The position numbers and the translations under genes were made by a program. Under the pieces are notes generated by a model. The model searched no databases, was not told where the DNA came from, and saw only the letters and a list, made by a program, of their open reading frames with translations. 64,000 bases of DNA, from NCBI RefSeq assembly GCF_036017915.1, contig NZ_CP107929.1, forward strand, positions 6,685,001 through 6,749,000. The letters are read 5' to 3'. Shown piece by piece: positions 48,046 through 57,649 of this stretch (position 1 is the first letter of the stretch; each line of letters begins with the position of its first letter). Source of the stretch: Micromonospora sp. NBC_00421 (GTDB lineage Bacteria > Actinomycetota > Actinomycetes > Mycobacteriales > Micromonosporaceae).

Positions 48046-48114
48046 CCGCGCACGGCGGCGGGCCGCTGCCGTGCGCGGCGAAGGGCGCCCCGGACGATGC
48101 CGGGACGCCCTTCG
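48046..48114. terminator. Twin hairpins between convergent PerM-like and DUF4190 genes
   Basis: Hairpin one pairs CCGCGCACGGC (48046-48056) with GCCGTGCGCGG (48068-48078). Hairpin two pairs CGAAGGGCG (48079-48087) with CGCCCTTCG (48106-48114) and has an inner CCCGG/CCGGG stem. They are back to back and probably terminate both strands. Confidence 0.75.
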
Positions 48115-48127
48115 ATCTCGCGCCTGG

Positions 48128-48715
48128 TCAGGGCGAGGTGGGCAGCGTGAAGGTGCCGATGAGGTTGAGGAGCACCAGCAGGATGCCGAGCCCGACCGCC
48201 ACCGCCCCGCAGATCAGGCCGGCCTTGGCCTGACCGGCGTTACCGGCCAGCCCCTGGGCCGCCTTCTGCATTCCCAGCCAGCCGGTGACCACCGCGCCGA
48301 TGCCGAGCGGGATGCCCAGGAAGGCGCAGCAGAGCAGCGGGATCGACGCGATGCCGAGGATCAACGACACCAGGCCGAGGGTGTTCTGCTGCCCCTGGGG
48401 CGCCGGGTAGCCGGCCCCCGGGTAGGAGGCCGCCGCGCCGTACGGCTGCTGCGCGTACGGGTCCTTGCCGACCGGCTGGCCGTACGGGTCTGGCTGGCCG
48501 TACGGCTGGCCCGAGGTGGGCGGAGGGCCGTACGGGTCGTGCGGCTGCTGCCCGTACTGAGGCTGCTGCCCGTACGGTGCCGCCGGCTGCTGCCCGTACG
48601 GCGCCTGCGGCGCGGCGTACGGGTCCTGCGGCTGGCCCGACACGGGCTGCTGCCCGTACGGGTCGTGCGGGGGCTGCTGGCCGTACGGGTCCTGGCCGGG
48701 GTTTCCGGGCTGCAT
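48128..48715 (-). CDS. DUF4190 membrane protein with Tyr/Gln/Pro-rich repeat domain
   Basis: 195 residues. The N-terminal about 100 residues are built from PYGQQP and DPYGQQ-type repeats, a low-complexity, disorder-prone region. The C-terminus is a two-helix DUF4190 domain (TLGLVSLILGIASIPLLCCAFLGIPLGIGAVVTGWLG) with the CC pair. Function unknown; such Pro/Gln/Tyr-rich heads are common in actinobacterial membrane proteins. It lies just downstream of the CD225-type gene on the same strand (26-nt gap), so they may be co-transcribed. Confidence 0.88.
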   Translation of the reverse strand: MQPGNPGQDPYGQQPPHDPYGQQPVSGQPQDPYAAPQAPYGQQPAAPYGQQPQYGQQPHDPYGPPPTSGQPYGQPDPYGQPVGKDPYAQQPYGAAASYPGAGYPAPQGQQNTLGLVSLILGIASIPLLCCAFLGIPLGIGAVVTGWLGMQKAAQGLAGNAGQAKAGLICGAVAVGLGILLVLLNLIGTFTLPTSP

Positions 48716-48741
48716 CTCGGGTGCTCCTCAGTCGTGGTCCG

Positions 48742-49041
48742 TCAGTAGCTGCTCGTGCTGGTGTTGCCGCCGATCGCACCCATCACACCACCGAAGATGC
48801 AGCAGAGCAGCACGATGACGAGCCAGACGGCACCGATGATGAAGGCCAGCTTCGACCACTTCTTGGACTCCCGGGCGGCGGCCTCGGCGCCCGCGTAGTC
48901 GCCCTGCTGGAGCAGCGGGTTGACCTTCGAGGCGTTGATGATGGCGGGGATCGCCAGCGGCCAGAAGAAGAAGATGGCCACGATCGACGGGGTCATGTTG
49001 TTGTTGATCGGCTGCTGCGGGTTGGGGTAGCCGGGCTGCAT
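48742..49041 (-). CDS. CD225/dispanin family small membrane protein
   Basis: 99 residues. Two membrane helices: MTPSIVAIFFFWPLAIPAII, the CD225 core SKVNPLLQQGDYAGAEAAARESKKWSK, then AFIIGAVWLVIVLLCCIFGGV. It is related in fold to the interferon-induced transmembrane proteins of animals; bacterial members are of unknown function. The start shares MQPG-NP with the DUF4190 gene downstream. Divergent from purN. Confidence 0.9.
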   Translation of the reverse strand: MQPGYPNPQQPINNNMTPSIVAIFFFWPLAIPAIINASKVNPLLQQGDYAGAEAAARESKKWSKLAFIIGAVWLVIVLLCCIFGGVMGAIGGNTSTSSY

Positions 49042-49213
49042 CGTGGTGCTCCTCGTTCACGTCGGTACGGCGTCCGTACCTGATCATTGGTAAAGGGTGC
49101 GGTGGCCGGACGTGGTCCGGCCACCGGGCGACCGGCAGCGTATCGTGCCGGGGCGACACGTGTGATCACCCGAAACGTCGCCGCCCGGCAGATGGGCGGG
49201 CCGACCTGCCCGC

Positions 49214-49219
49214 TAGGGT
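49214..49219 (+). promoter_or_regulatory. -10 box of a leaderless purN transcript
   Basis: TAGGGT ends 6 nt before the purN GTG with no SD between, consistent with leaderless initiation. Confidence 0.6.
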
Positions 49220-49225
49220 TGCCCG

Positions 49226-49846
49226 GTGTCCGAGCCCGCGTCCGTCGCCCGCCTCGTCGTCCTCGTCTCCGGCTCCGGCAGCAACCTCCAGGCGCTGCTG
49301 GACGCCGCCGCCGACCCCGGTTACCGGGCCCGGGTGGTGGCCGTCGGTGCCGACCGGGACGGCATCGCCGGCCTGGACCGGGCCGCCGCCGCCGGGGTGC
49401 CGACCTTCGTCGAGCGGGTGAAGGACCACCCCACCCGGGCGGACTGGGACGAGGCCCTCACCGCGCACGTCGCCGGGCACCGGCCCGACCTGGTCATCTC
49501 CGCCGGCTTCCTCAAGCTGGTCGGGCCGCAGTTCCTGACCGCCTTCGGCGACCGGTACCTGAACACCCACAACACCCTGCTGCCGGCGTTCCCCGGCATC
49601 CACGGTCCCCGGGACGCGCTCGCCTACGGCGTGAAGATCACCGGGGCCACCCTCTTCTTCGTCGACGCCGGGATGGACACCGGCCCGATCGTCGCGCAGG
49701 TCGCCGTGCCGGTCCGCGACGACGACGACGAGCAGACGCTCACCGAGCGCATCAAGGAAGCCGAGCGCCGCCAGCTCGTCGAGCAGGTCGGTCGGCTGGT
49801 TCGTGCAGGTTGGACGATCACCGGAAGAAAGGTCACCGTTCCGTGA
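49226..49846 (+). CDS. purN: Phosphoribosylglycinamide formyltransferase (GAR transformylase)
   Basis: 206 residues. Transfers a formyl group from 10-formyl-tetrahydrofolate to GAR in purine synthesis. The substrate motif [15 protein letters not shown] is at the N-terminus. The catalytic Asn-His region is [21 protein letters not shown] and the catalytic Asp lies in [14 protein letters not shown]. Starts at GTG 49226, probably leaderless. It overlaps purH by 4 nt (GTGA), so translation is coupled. Confidence 0.96.
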   Translation: MSEPASVARLVVLVSGSGSNLQALLDAAADPGYRARVVAVGADRDGIAGLDRAAAAGVPTFVERVKDHPTRADWDEALTAHVAGHRPDLVISAGFLKLVGPQFLTAFGDRYLNTHNTLLPAFPGIHGPRDALAYGVKITGATLFFVDAGMDTGPIVAQVAVPVRDDDDEQTLTERIKEAERRQLVEQVGRLVRAGWTITGRKVTVP

Positions 49847-51414
49847 GTGCCACGCAGGACTCCCGCCGCCCGATCAGGCGGGCGCTGGTCAGCGTCTACG
49901 ACAAGAGTGGTCTGGTCGAGCTGGCCCGCGCGCTGCACGAGGCCGGGGTGGAGCTCGTCTCGACCGGTTCCACCGCGTCGACGATCTCCGGCGCGGGCGT
50001 GCCGGTGACCCCGGTCGAGCAGGTGACCGGTTTCCCCGAGATCCTGGACGGCCGGGTGAAGACCCTGCATCCCGGGATCCACGGCGGTCTCCTGGCCGAC
50101 CTGCGCAAGGACTCGCACGCCGCCCAGCTCGACGCGCACGGCATCGCCGGGATCGACGTCCTGGTCTCCAACCTGTACCCGTTCCAGGCCACCGTCGCCT
50201 CCGGCGCGTCGCCTGACGAGTGCGTCGAGCAGATCGACATCGGGGGGCCGGCGATGGTCCGGGCCGCCGCCAAGAACCACGCCTCGGTCGCCGTGGTGAC
50301 CGACCCGGCCGCGTACCCGGCGCTTGTCGCCGCGCTGGCCGAGGGGGGTTTCACGCTGGCCCAGCGCCGGGCGCTCGCCGCCCGCGCCTTCGCCGACATC
50401 GCCGAGTACGACGTGGCGGTCGCCGACTGGTTCGCCACCACCGCCGCCCCGGACGGCGAGGGCTGGCCGGCCTTCGCCGGGTTGGCCCTGCGCCGGCAGG
50501 CGACGCTGCGCTACGGCGAGAACCCGCACCAGGGGGCGGCCGTCTACGCCGACCCGGCCAGCCCGGCCGGGCTGGCCCAGGCCGAGCAGCTGCACGGCAA
50601 GGAGATGTCCTACAACAACTACGTCGACGCCGACGCCGCCTGGCGGGCCGCGAACGACTTCCCCGACGAGCCGGCGGTGGCGATCATCAAGCACGCCAAC
50701 CCGTGCGGCATCGCCGTCGGCACGGACGTCGCCGAGGCCCACCGCAAGGCCCACGCCTGCGACCCGGTCTCCGCCTTCGGCGGGGTGATCGCCGTCAACC
50801 GGCCGGTCTCGGTGGAGCTGGCCGGGCAGGTCGCGGAGATCTTCACCGAGGTGCTCGTGGCCCCGGGGTTCGCGCCCGGCGCTGTGGAGATCCTCCAGGG
50901 CAAGAAGAACATCCGGCTGCTGCGCGCCCCGGCCTTCCAGCCGCTGCCGGCCGAGTGGCGGCAGGTCACCGGCGGTGTCCTCGTACAGCAGCGGGACCGG
51001 ATCGACGCCGCGGGCGACGACCCGGCGAACTGGCGGCTGGCCACCGGCGAGGCGGCCGACGAGGCGACCCTGCGGGACCTGGCGCTGGCCTGGCGGGCGG
51101 TCCGCGCGGTGAAGAGCAACGCGATCCTGCTGGCCCGCGACGGCGCTTCGGTCGGGGTCGGGATGGGACAGGTGAACCGGGTCGACTCGGCCCGGCTGGC
51201 GGTCAGTCGGGCCGGTGCGGAGCGCGCCCGGGGTGCCGTCGCCGCCTCGGACGCCTTCTTCCCGTTCGCCGACGGCGTCCAGATCCTGATCGACGCCGGG
51301 GTGAAGGCGATCGTCCAGCCCGGCGGCTCGATCCGCGACGAGGACACCATCGCCGCCTGCAAGCAGGCGGGCGTCACCATGTACCTGACCGGCACCCGCC
51401 ACTTCTTCCACTGA
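49843..51414 (+). CDS. purH: Bifunctional AICAR transformylase / IMP cyclohydrolase
   Basis: 523 residues, catalysing the last two steps to IMP. The N-terminal MGS-like cyclohydrolase domain (about 10-150) has [24 protein letters not shown] and [15 protein letters not shown]. The transformylase domain includes [25 protein letters not shown] (catalytic Lys-His), and near the end [14 protein letters not shown] and TGTRHFFH. Overlaps the purN stop by 4 nt. Its product feeds GuaB encoded 40 kb away. Confidence 0.97.
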   Translation: MSATQDSRRPIRRALVSVYDKSGLVELARALHEAGVELVSTGSTASTISGAGVPVTPVEQVTGFPEILDGRVKTLHPGIHGGLLADLRKDSHAAQLDAHGIAGIDVLVSNLYPFQATVASGASPDECVEQIDIGGPAMVRAAAKNHASVAVVTDPAAYPALVAALAEGGFTLAQRRALAARAFADIAEYDVAVADWFATTAAPDGEGWPAFAGLALRRQATLRYGENPHQGAAVYADPASPAGLAQAEQLHGKEMSYNNYVDADAAWRAANDFPDEPAVAIIKHANPCGIAVGTDVAEAHRKAHACDPVSAFGGVIAVNRPVSVELAGQVAEIFTEVLVAPGFAPGAVEILQGKKNIRLLRAPAFQPLPAEWRQVTGGVLVQQRDRIDAAGDDPANWRLATGEAADEATLRDLALAWRAVRAVKSNAILLARDGASVGVGMGQVNRVDSARLAVSRAGAERARGAVAASDAFFPFADGVQILIDAGVKAIVQPGGSIRDEDTIAACKQAGVTMYLTGTRHFFH

Positions 51415-51426
51415 CGCCACCCGTGT

Positions 51427-51482
51427 TCAGCTGCGGCTGACCGGCGCGCTGCCCGCTGGGCCGGGCCGGCGGCCGCAGCTGA
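51427..51482. terminator. Hairpin between convergent purH and the second ABC operon
   Basis: TCAGCTGCGGC (51427-51437) pairs exactly with GCCGCAGCTGA (51472-51482). It lies 12 nt after purH and 6 nt after the ABC operon's last stop, so it probably serves both. Confidence 0.7.
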
Positions 51483-51488
51483 CCGGGG

Positions 51489-52535
51489 TCAGACCTCGGG
51501 CGCGGCGGGTGGTGGGGGGCGCAGCGCGGCGAAGTGGCAGGCGCTGGGGTGCGGGTCGGCGGGTCGGGGGACGGTCGGCGGGTCCTCGCGGGCGCAGATG
51601 TCCTCGGCCTTCCAGCAGCGGGTGCGGAAGTGGCAGCCGGACGGCGGGTCGGCCGGGCTGGGCACGTCACCGGTCAGCCGGATGATGCCGGCGGCGTCGC
51701 GGGCGTCCGGGTCGGGCACCGGCACCGCGGAGAGCAGCGCCTGGGTGTACGGGTGGGTGGCCCGCTCGTAGATCTCCTCCTCGGTGCCGATCTCGACGAT
51801 CCGGCCCAGGTACATCACCGCGACCCGGTCACAGATGTGCCGGACCACCGACAGGTCGTGCGCGATGAAGATGTAGGACAGCCCGAACTCGTCCTGGAGC
51901 TGCTCCAGCAGGTTGATCACCTGCGCCTGGATCGAGACGTCCAGGGCGGAGACCGGCTCGTCGCAGACGATCACCTCGGGGCGCAGGGCGAGCGCGCGGG
52001 CGATGCCGATGCGCTGCCGCTGGCCACCGGAGAACTGGTGCGGATAGCGGTTGACGTGCTCGGGGTTGAGCCCGACCACGTCCAGCAGCTCCTGCACCCG
52101 GCCGCGCTTGCTGCCCTTCGGCGCGGCGTCCGGGTGGATGTCGAACGGCTCGCCGATGATGTCGCCGACAGTCATCCGCGGGTTCAGCGAGGTGTACGGG
52201 TCCTGCATCACCATCTGCATGTTGCGGCGCAGCCGGCGCAGCTCGCCCCCGGAGGCGGAGAGCAGGTCCCGGCCCTCCAGGGTGGCCCGGCCGGAGGTCG
52301 GCGTCTCCAGTCGCATCAGCAGCCGGGCGAGGGTCGACTTGCCGCAGCCGGACTCGCCGACGATGCCGAGCGTCTCGCCCCGGTGCAGCGTGAAGCTCAC
52401 CCCGTCGACGGCCCGCACCGCGCCGACCTGTCGCCGGAAGACCACGCCCCGGGTGATCGGGAAGTGTTTGACCAGGTCTTCGACGGCGAGGATGGTCTCG
52501 CCCCGGACCTTGGCCGGGCTAGCGGGCGCGGTCAT
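51489..52535 (-). CDS. Oligopeptide ABC transporter ATP-binding protein (DppF/OppF type), second operon
   Basis: 348 residues. Walker [16 protein letters not shown]-loop [14 protein letters not shown], signature [15 protein letters not shown], Walker [13 protein letters not shown], switch [11 protein letters not shown]. The oligo_HPY tail has [14 protein letters not shown]. It is highly similar to the DppF-type protein of the first operon throughout. AGGAGGT precedes ATG 52535, and the gene overlaps the upstream ATPase by 17 nt. Last gene of the operon. Confidence 0.95.
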   Translation of the reverse strand: MTAPASPAKVRGETILAVEDLVKHFPITRGVVFRRQVGAVRAVDGVSFTLHRGETLGIVGESGCGKSTLARLLMRLETPTSGRATLEGRDLLSASGGELRRLRRNMQMVMQDPYTSLNPRMTVGDIIGEPFDIHPDAAPKGSKRGRVQELLDVVGLNPEHVNRYPHQFSGGQRQRIGIARALALRPEVIVCDEPVSALDVSIQAQVINLLEQLQDEFGLSYIFIAHDLSVVRHICDRVAVMYLGRIVEIGTEEEIYERATHPYTQALLSAVPVPDPDARDAAGIIRLTGDVPSPADPPSGCHFRTRCWKAEDICAREDPPTVPRPADPHPSACHFAALRPPPPAAPEV

Positions 52536-53556
52536 CGTGGACCTCCTGCGCGAAGTGGCACGCGCTGGTCCGGCCGTCGGCGAGGACCAGGTCGTCGGGC
52601 ACCACGTCCACACAGACCTGCCGGGCGTACGGGCAGCGGGGGTGGAACGGGCAGCCGGTGGGGATCCGCATCAGGTTCGGGGGCAGTCCCCGGATCGTGG
52701 ACAGCTCCCGGCCGCGTACGTCCAGCCGGGGAATCGAGGCCAGCAACCCCTTGGTGTACGGGTGGGCGGGCGCCCGGTACAGCGCGCGGACGTCGGCGTG
52801 CTCGACGATCCGGCCGGCGTACATCACCGCGATCCGGTCCGCGACGCCGGCCACCACGCCCAGGTCGTGGGTGATCAGGATCATCGCCATGTCGAGGTCG
52901 CGTCGCAGGTCGGCCAGCAGGTCCATGATCTGGGCCTGCACGGTGACGTCGAGGGCGGTGGTCGGCTCGTCGGCGATGAGCACCTTCGGGGCCAGCGCCA
53001 GCGCCATCGCGATCATCACGCGTTGCCGCATGCCGCCGGAGAACTGGTGCGGATGGTCGCCGAGCCGTCCGGCCGCCCCGGGAATGCGTACCAGGTCCAT
53101 CAGCTCGACGGTCCGTCGGCGGGCGTCGGCGCGGGACATCCGGTCGCGCTGCCGCAGCGTCTCGCCGATCTGCCAGCCGACCGGGAAGACCGGGTTCAAC
53201 GCGGACAGGGCGTCCTGGAAGATGATCGCGATCTCCTTGCCGCGCACCTGCCGACGCTGCTCCTCGGGCAGGGTCAGCAGGTCACGGCTCTGGTAGCGGA
53301 TCTGACCGGAACGGATCACCGCCGGTGGGGTGTCCAGGATGCCCATGATCGCCTGGGCGGTGACCGACTTGCCGGAGCCGGATTCGCCGAGCACGGCAAG
53401 GGTCTCGCCCGGGTCCAGATGGTAGGAGACCCCGTTGATCACCTTGGCCACCCCCTCGCCGGTGCGGAACTCGACGTGCAGGTCCCGTACCTCAAGCAGG
53501 TGCCCGCCGGGCGGGGTGGGTGAGGCCGGCGTGGGCCGGACCGTGGACCCGGTCAC
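52519..53556 (-). CDS. Oligopeptide ABC transporter ATP-binding protein (DppD/OppD type), second operon
   Basis: 345 residues. Walker [14 protein letters not shown]-loop [14 protein letters not shown], signature [12 protein letters not shown], Walker [13 protein letters not shown], switch [10 protein letters not shown], and oligo_HPY cysteines in [14 protein letters not shown]. The start is GTG 53556, with AGGTGG 6 nt upstream; GTG 53565 is 9 nt earlier in frame. Confidence 0.94.
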   Translation of the reverse strand: MTGSTVRPTPASPTPPGGHLLEVRDLHVEFRTGEGVAKVINGVSYHLDPGETLAVLGESGSGKSVTAQAIMGILDTPPAVIRSGQIRYQSRDLLTLPEEQRRQVRGKEIAIIFQDALSALNPVFPVGWQIGETLRQRDRMSRADARRRTVELMDLVRIPGAAGRLGDHPHQFSGGMRQRVMIAMALALAPKVLIADEPTTALDVTVQAQIMDLLADLRRDLDMAMILITHDLGVVAGVADRIAVMYAGRIVEHADVRALYRAPAHPYTKGLLASIPRLDVRGRELSTIRGLPPNLMRIPTGCPFHPRCPYARQVCVDVVPDDLVLADGRTSACHFAQEVHDDRAR

Positions 53557-53596
53557 CGGATCCACCTCGCGCTCGCGGCCGTGGCCTGCATGACGA

Positions 53597-54553
53597 TCAC
53601 CGGAGTTTCGGGTCGAAGGCGTCGCGGATGGCGTCGCCCAGCATGATGAAGGCGAGCACTGTCAGCGCGAGGAAGGCGGACGGGACCACCAGCGGGGTCG
53701 CCGACTCACGCATGTGCACCCGGCCGGCGTCGATCTCGATGCCCCAGGAGATGGTCGGGGCCTTCAGGCCGATGCCGAGGAAGCTCAGGGTGGCCTCGGC
53801 GGCGATGAACGACCCGAGTGCGATGGTCAGTACCACGATCGCCGGGGCGAGCGCGTTGGGCAGGATGTGCCGCCACATGATCCGGCCGTCGCCCGCGCCG
53901 AGCATCCGGGCGGCGGCGACGTAGTCCTGCTCCTTGGCGGTGATGACCGAGGAGCGGACCACCCGGGCGGCGGTGGTCCAGCCGAGCACCGCCAGCACGA
54001 AGATCACCGCGAACAGCCGGACCGTGTCGCTGCTGGTGCTGACCCGCTTGAGCAGCACGATCGCGGCCAGCAGCAGCGGGATGCCGAGCACGATGTCGAT
54101 CACCCGGGAGAGCACCGCGTCGACCCACCGGCCGAAGTAGCCGGCCACCATCCCGACGACCAGCGCGATGATCCCGGTGAGCAGCGCGGAGACCGCGCCG
54201 ACCAGCAGCGAGGCGCGCGCCCCGTAGACCGCCCGGGCGTACGTGTCGCAGCCCTGGAAGTCGTACCCGAAGACGGCCCCGCCGGACGCCCCGGCGTGCT
54301 GGCGGGAGAGCACGCAGTCGCGCGGGTCGTTGGCGGTGAACAGCGACGGTACGGCGGCCATCGCGGTGACCAGCACGACCAGCACCAGGCTGAGCCAGAA
54401 GACCGGTTTGCGGCGCAGGTCGCGCCAGGCGTCCCCGGCCAGGCTGCGGGGCTTCTGCGGTACGCCCACCCGGTCGGGCGTGCCGGGCTCACCGGAGACC
54501 CCCCGCCGGGCGGCCTGGTCCTCCGTCGCCGCGACCGTCTCGAAGTCGCTCAT
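53597..54553 (-). CDS. Oligopeptide ABC transporter permease (DppC/OppC type), second operon
   Basis: 318 residues, about six membrane helices. The N-terminal cytoplasmic tail precedes LAGDAWRDLRRKPVFWLSLVLV. The first external loop has two Cys (DPRDCVLSRQ and DFQGCDTYARAVYGARASL) that may form a disulphide; the paralogue in operon 1 lacks them. The EAA region is DYVAAARMLGAGDGRIMWRHILPN. The upstream permease ends 18 nt before its start. Confidence 0.95.
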   Translation of the reverse strand: MSDFETVAATEDQAARRGVSGEPGTPDRVGVPQKPRSLAGDAWRDLRRKPVFWLSLVLVVLVTAMAAVPSLFTANDPRDCVLSRQHAGASGGAVFGYDFQGCDTYARAVYGARASLLVGAVSALLTGIIALVVGMVAGYFGRWVDAVLSRVIDIVLGIPLLLAAIVLLKRVSTSSDTVRLFAVIFVLAVLGWTTAARVVRSSVITAKEQDYVAAARMLGAGDGRIMWRHILPNALAPAIVVLTIALGSFIAAEATLSFLGIGLKAPTISWGIEIDAGRVHMRESATPLVVPSAFLALTVLAFIMLGDAIRDAFDPKLR

Positions 54554-54571
54554 GCCGGCACCTCACTGCGC

Positions 54572-55510
54572 TCACTCATAGCGGATCCTCGGATCGAGGA
54601 CGGCGTACAGGACGTCCACCACCAGGTTGGCGACGAGATAGACGACGACGAGCACGCTGACGATGCCCACCACGAGCGGGCCGTCCTCGGTGCGGATGCC
54701 CCGGAACAGGTTGAAGCCCACTCCCGGGATGTTGAACACACCCTCGGTGATGATCGCGCCGCTCATCAGGTTGCCCAGCTCGACGCCGAGGAAGGTGATC
54801 ACCGGGATCAGCGAGTTGCGCAGCACGTGCACGCCGATGATCCGCCGCCGGAGCAGGCCCTTGGACCGGGCGGTCCGTACGTAGTCGGCGCGCAGGTTCT
54901 CGGCGACCGAGGTGCGGGTCAGCCGCAGCGCGGTGGCCAGCGAGAGCGAGCCGAGCACGATGCCGGGCAGCAGCAGGGCGAACAGGTCGGGGTCGGCCCC
55001 GGCGGTGGGCGGGAAGAGCGGCCACCGGACGCCGAGCAGGTACTGGGCGAGCGGGGCCAGCACGATGGTGGGGATGCCCAGCACCAGCAGGGTCAGCACC
55101 AGCGTGGCGTTGTCGAAGAGACCGGCCCGGCGGATGCCGGCGAGTACCCCGGCGGTGACCCCGAACAGGATCGTCACGGCCATCGCGATCAGGGCCAGCT
55201 TGACGGTGACCGGCCAGGCGGCGGCGAGGATGTCCCCGATCGACCGGCCGGTCAGCGACTGGCCGAGGTCACCCTGGAGCAGGTTCTTCAGGTAGTCGAG
55301 GTAGCGGTAGAAGAAGCCGCCGACGCCGGTCCGGTCGAGGTGGAACTTCTCCGTCAGGTACGCCCGCTGGGCCGGGGTGACCGGCCGTTCGCCGGCCAGC
55401 GCCTGGATCGGGTCGCCCTGGCCGGCGAACATCAGGGCGTACACGATCAGCGTGGTCCCGAAGAAGGCGAGGACCATCTGGAGCAGACGCCGCAGAACGA
55501 AGCGGAACAT
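54572..55510 (-). CDS. Oligopeptide ABC transporter permease (DppB/OppB type), second operon
   Basis: 312 residues. The N-terminus MFRFVLRRLLQMVLAFFGTTLIVYAL fixes ATG 55510. The EAA region reads ENLRADYVRTARSKGLLRRRIIGVHVLRNSLIPV and the C-terminus ends in YAVLDPRIRYE, as in the operon-1 paralogue. It lies 120 nt after the binding-protein stop. Confidence 0.95.
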   Translation of the reverse strand: MFRFVLRRLLQMVLAFFGTTLIVYALMFAGQGDPIQALAGERPVTPAQRAYLTEKFHLDRTGVGGFFYRYLDYLKNLLQGDLGQSLTGRSIGDILAAAWPVTVKLALIAMAVTILFGVTAGVLAGIRRAGLFDNATLVLTLLVLGIPTIVLAPLAQYLLGVRWPLFPPTAGADPDLFALLLPGIVLGSLSLATALRLTRTSVAENLRADYVRTARSKGLLRRRIIGVHVLRNSLIPVITFLGVELGNLMSGAIITEGVFNIPGVGFNLFRGIRTEDGPLVVGIVSVLVVVYLVANLVVDVLYAVLDPRIRYE

Positions 55511-55630
55511 ACTGTGCAGTCTTGCCGAAAAGGGGCGAAGATGGAGGCGGGTCGGGTCACCGTCCACCGATGACCCGACCCGTCCTGCCGGCTGCGTCCG
55601 CCGACGGCCCCGTTGCCGCCGCCGTCCGGA

Positions 55631-57235
55631 CTAGCTGACCGCCTCGATCTTCAGCAGGTCGACCCGGTCGAAGAGGTCCATCTGGACGTTCTTCACCTTG
55701 GTCGAGTGCCCGAAGTTGTTCTGGCCGTAGCGCAGCGGGATCACCGGCATGTCCTTGGCCAGCAGGTCCTCCGCCGCCTGGTACTTCTTGACCGCGGCTT
55801 CCTCGTTCGGGGCCTTGGCGCCCTCGGCCAGCAGCCTGTCGAACTCGGGGTTGCTGTAGCCGTAGTAGTTCGAGGAGCCGTTCGTGCTGTACAGCGGGCC
55901 CAGGTAGTTCTCCATGGACGGGTAGTCCATCACCCAGCCCATCCGGAAAAGGCCCACCGGCTGCTTCGCCTTGACCTTGGTCAGCAGGTCGGCGAACTTG
56001 GGCTCGGCGGTGCCTACGCACTCCACGCCCAGGTTTGCCTTGAGCTGGTTGCAGGTCGCGTCGATCCAGTCCTTGTGCCCACCGTCGCCGTTGTACGACA
56101 GCTCGATCTTCTTCGGGCCGCCCGCGGCCTCGTACGTCGCCTTCGCCTTGGCCGGGTCGAACTCGCCGGCCGCGCCGATGGTGTTCTCCCGGTAGCCCGC
56201 GACCACCGGCGAGACGAACGAGCGGGCCGGCTGCTGGGAGTCCTTGAAGATCGACCTGGTGATCTCGTCCCGGTCGATCGCCATCGAGATGGCCTTGCGG
56301 ACCTCGGGGTTGCCGAACTCCTTCTGGAAGGTCGGGAAGGCCAGCACCTGGAGCGACGAGGCGGGGCTCTGCTGGAACCGGTCACCCAGGTCGGTGCCGG
56401 CGGTAGACAGGTTCTCGGTCGGGATCGTCTTGATCACGTCGAGGTTGTCCGAGAGCACGTCCGCGTACGCGGCGGTCGGCTGCTGGTAGATCCGGAACTC
56501 GACGCCGCCCACCTTCGGCTGCTCGCCGGGGAAGGCGTCGTAGCGCTCCACCTCGACCTTGGCGTCGTGCTGCCAGGAGCCCTTCATCCGGAACGGGCCC
56601 TGCCCGACCGGGGCCTGCTCGTAGCCCTCCTTCAGCACGCCGGGCCCCGAGAAGGCGGCCTTCGGCAGCGGGTAGAAGGCGGTGTAACCGAGCATCGACC
56701 TGAACTCGCTGTACGGCTCGGTCAGCGTGACGGTGAAGGTCAGGTCGTCGACCTTCTTCAGCCCGGACATCCGCTCCGCCTCCGGCTTGTCGCCCTGGAG
56801 GTCGGCGTACCCGGCGATCTTCTCGAAGAAGTAGCTGGAGTTCTGCCCGTTGGGGGCGTACGCGCCGTAGTTCCAGGCGTCGAGGTAGTTGTCGGCGGTG
56901 ACCTTCTCGCCGTTGTGGAAGGTGTAGCCGTCCTTGAGCTTGACCGTCCAGACCTTGTTGTCCGAGGAACTGACCGATTCGGCGGCCACCTCGTACGGCT
57001 TGTTGGCCTCGTCGTAGTCGACAAGCGGGCTGAACAGGGCGGCGAGCACCTGCGAACCGCTCGTCTCGTTGGTGTTGGTCGGCACCAGGTGCTGCGGCTC
57101 GGCGATCTCGATCCGCACGGCCGCGTCGGGGTCGGACTGGCCGGTTCCGCTGCCGCCGCCCGAGCCGCAGGCCGCCAGGCCCAGGGTCACCGCGAGCGGG
57201 AGAGCGGTCCAGGCAGCAAGCCTGCGCACACGCAT
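55631..57235 (-). CDS. Oligopeptide ABC transporter substrate-binding lipoprotein, second operon
   Basis: 534 residues. A lipobox LGLAAC marks a membrane-tethered receptor. Mature SBP_bac_5 features include AVRIEIAEPQHLVPTNT, WTVKLKDGYTFHNGEKVTADNYLDAW, VRKAISMAIDRDEITRS and MPVIPLRYGQNNFGHS. Similar in length and order to the operon-1 protein, yet clearly diverged, so ligand preference probably differs. GAGGAGA lies about 6 nt before ATG 57235. First gene of a five-gene operon. Confidence 0.95.
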   Translation of the reverse strand: MRVRRLAAWTALPLAVTLGLAACGSGGGSGTGQSDPDAAVRIEIAEPQHLVPTNTNETSGSQVLAALFSPLVDYDEANKPYEVAAESVSSSDNKVWTVKLKDGYTFHNGEKVTADNYLDAWNYGAYAPNGQNSSYFFEKIAGYADLQGDKPEAERMSGLKKVDDLTFTVTLTEPYSEFRSMLGYTAFYPLPKAAFSGPGVLKEGYEQAPVGQGPFRMKGSWQHDAKVEVERYDAFPGEQPKVGGVEFRIYQQPTAAYADVLSDNLDVIKTIPTENLSTAGTDLGDRFQQSPASSLQVLAFPTFQKEFGNPEVRKAISMAIDRDEITRSIFKDSQQPARSFVSPVVAGYRENTIGAAGEFDPAKAKATYEAAGGPKKIELSYNGDGGHKDWIDATCNQLKANLGVECVGTAEPKFADLLTKVKAKQPVGLFRMGWVMDYPSMENYLGPLYSTNGSSNYYGYSNPEFDRLLAEGAKAPNEEAAVKKYQAAEDLLAKDMPVIPLRYGQNNFGHSTKVKNVQMDLFDRVDLLKIEAVS

Positions 57236-57415
57236 GGGGGTCTCCTCATCTCATCACGTAGCGCAGCCGAACCCGGCGCTGGGTGACTCTGCGCAACGTC
57301 TGGCAACGGTAGGTCGGGGGCGGCCGATCGACAACGGGAGCGTTGCGAACGCATAACGGGTCACCGCCCGCGCCCTTGTCGCCAGGCGGTGCATCTGATA
57401 GAGGAAGAGGTCAAA

Positions 57416-57562
57416 ATGGCTGCTCGTCGTGGTGAGTCGAGGCCTGGCCCGGGGGCTGGTGGCCCCGGATCTACGTCTCTGGCGGGTCGCGGACCACCCG
57501 TCCGGCCCATGCCCGGTGCGACCCGGCCGTCCGGCGCGCCCGGTGGCCCGTTCTCCATTTGA
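57416..57562 (+). CDS. Possible small protein of 48 residues
   Basis: An ATG frame preceded by the purine-rich GAGGAAGAGG (57401-57410) 5 nt upstream, ending at TGA 57560-57562. The product is Gly/Pro/Arg/Ser-rich, begins MAARRGESRPG and has no recognisable domain. It lies in a 414-nt spacer between the second ABC operon and folD. Without conservation data it may be chance; the SD and the position argue for a look. Confidence 0.3.
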   Translation: MAARRGESRPGPGAGGPGSTSLAGRGPPVRPMPGATRPSGAPGGPFSI

Positions 57563-57649
57563 TTACAATCAGTGACTTACGGCACGTTACGGAAAGTCAT
57601 GCTTCCCCGTCGTCGACCCGCCGTCCGCCGGCCATGAGACGATCTGGTC

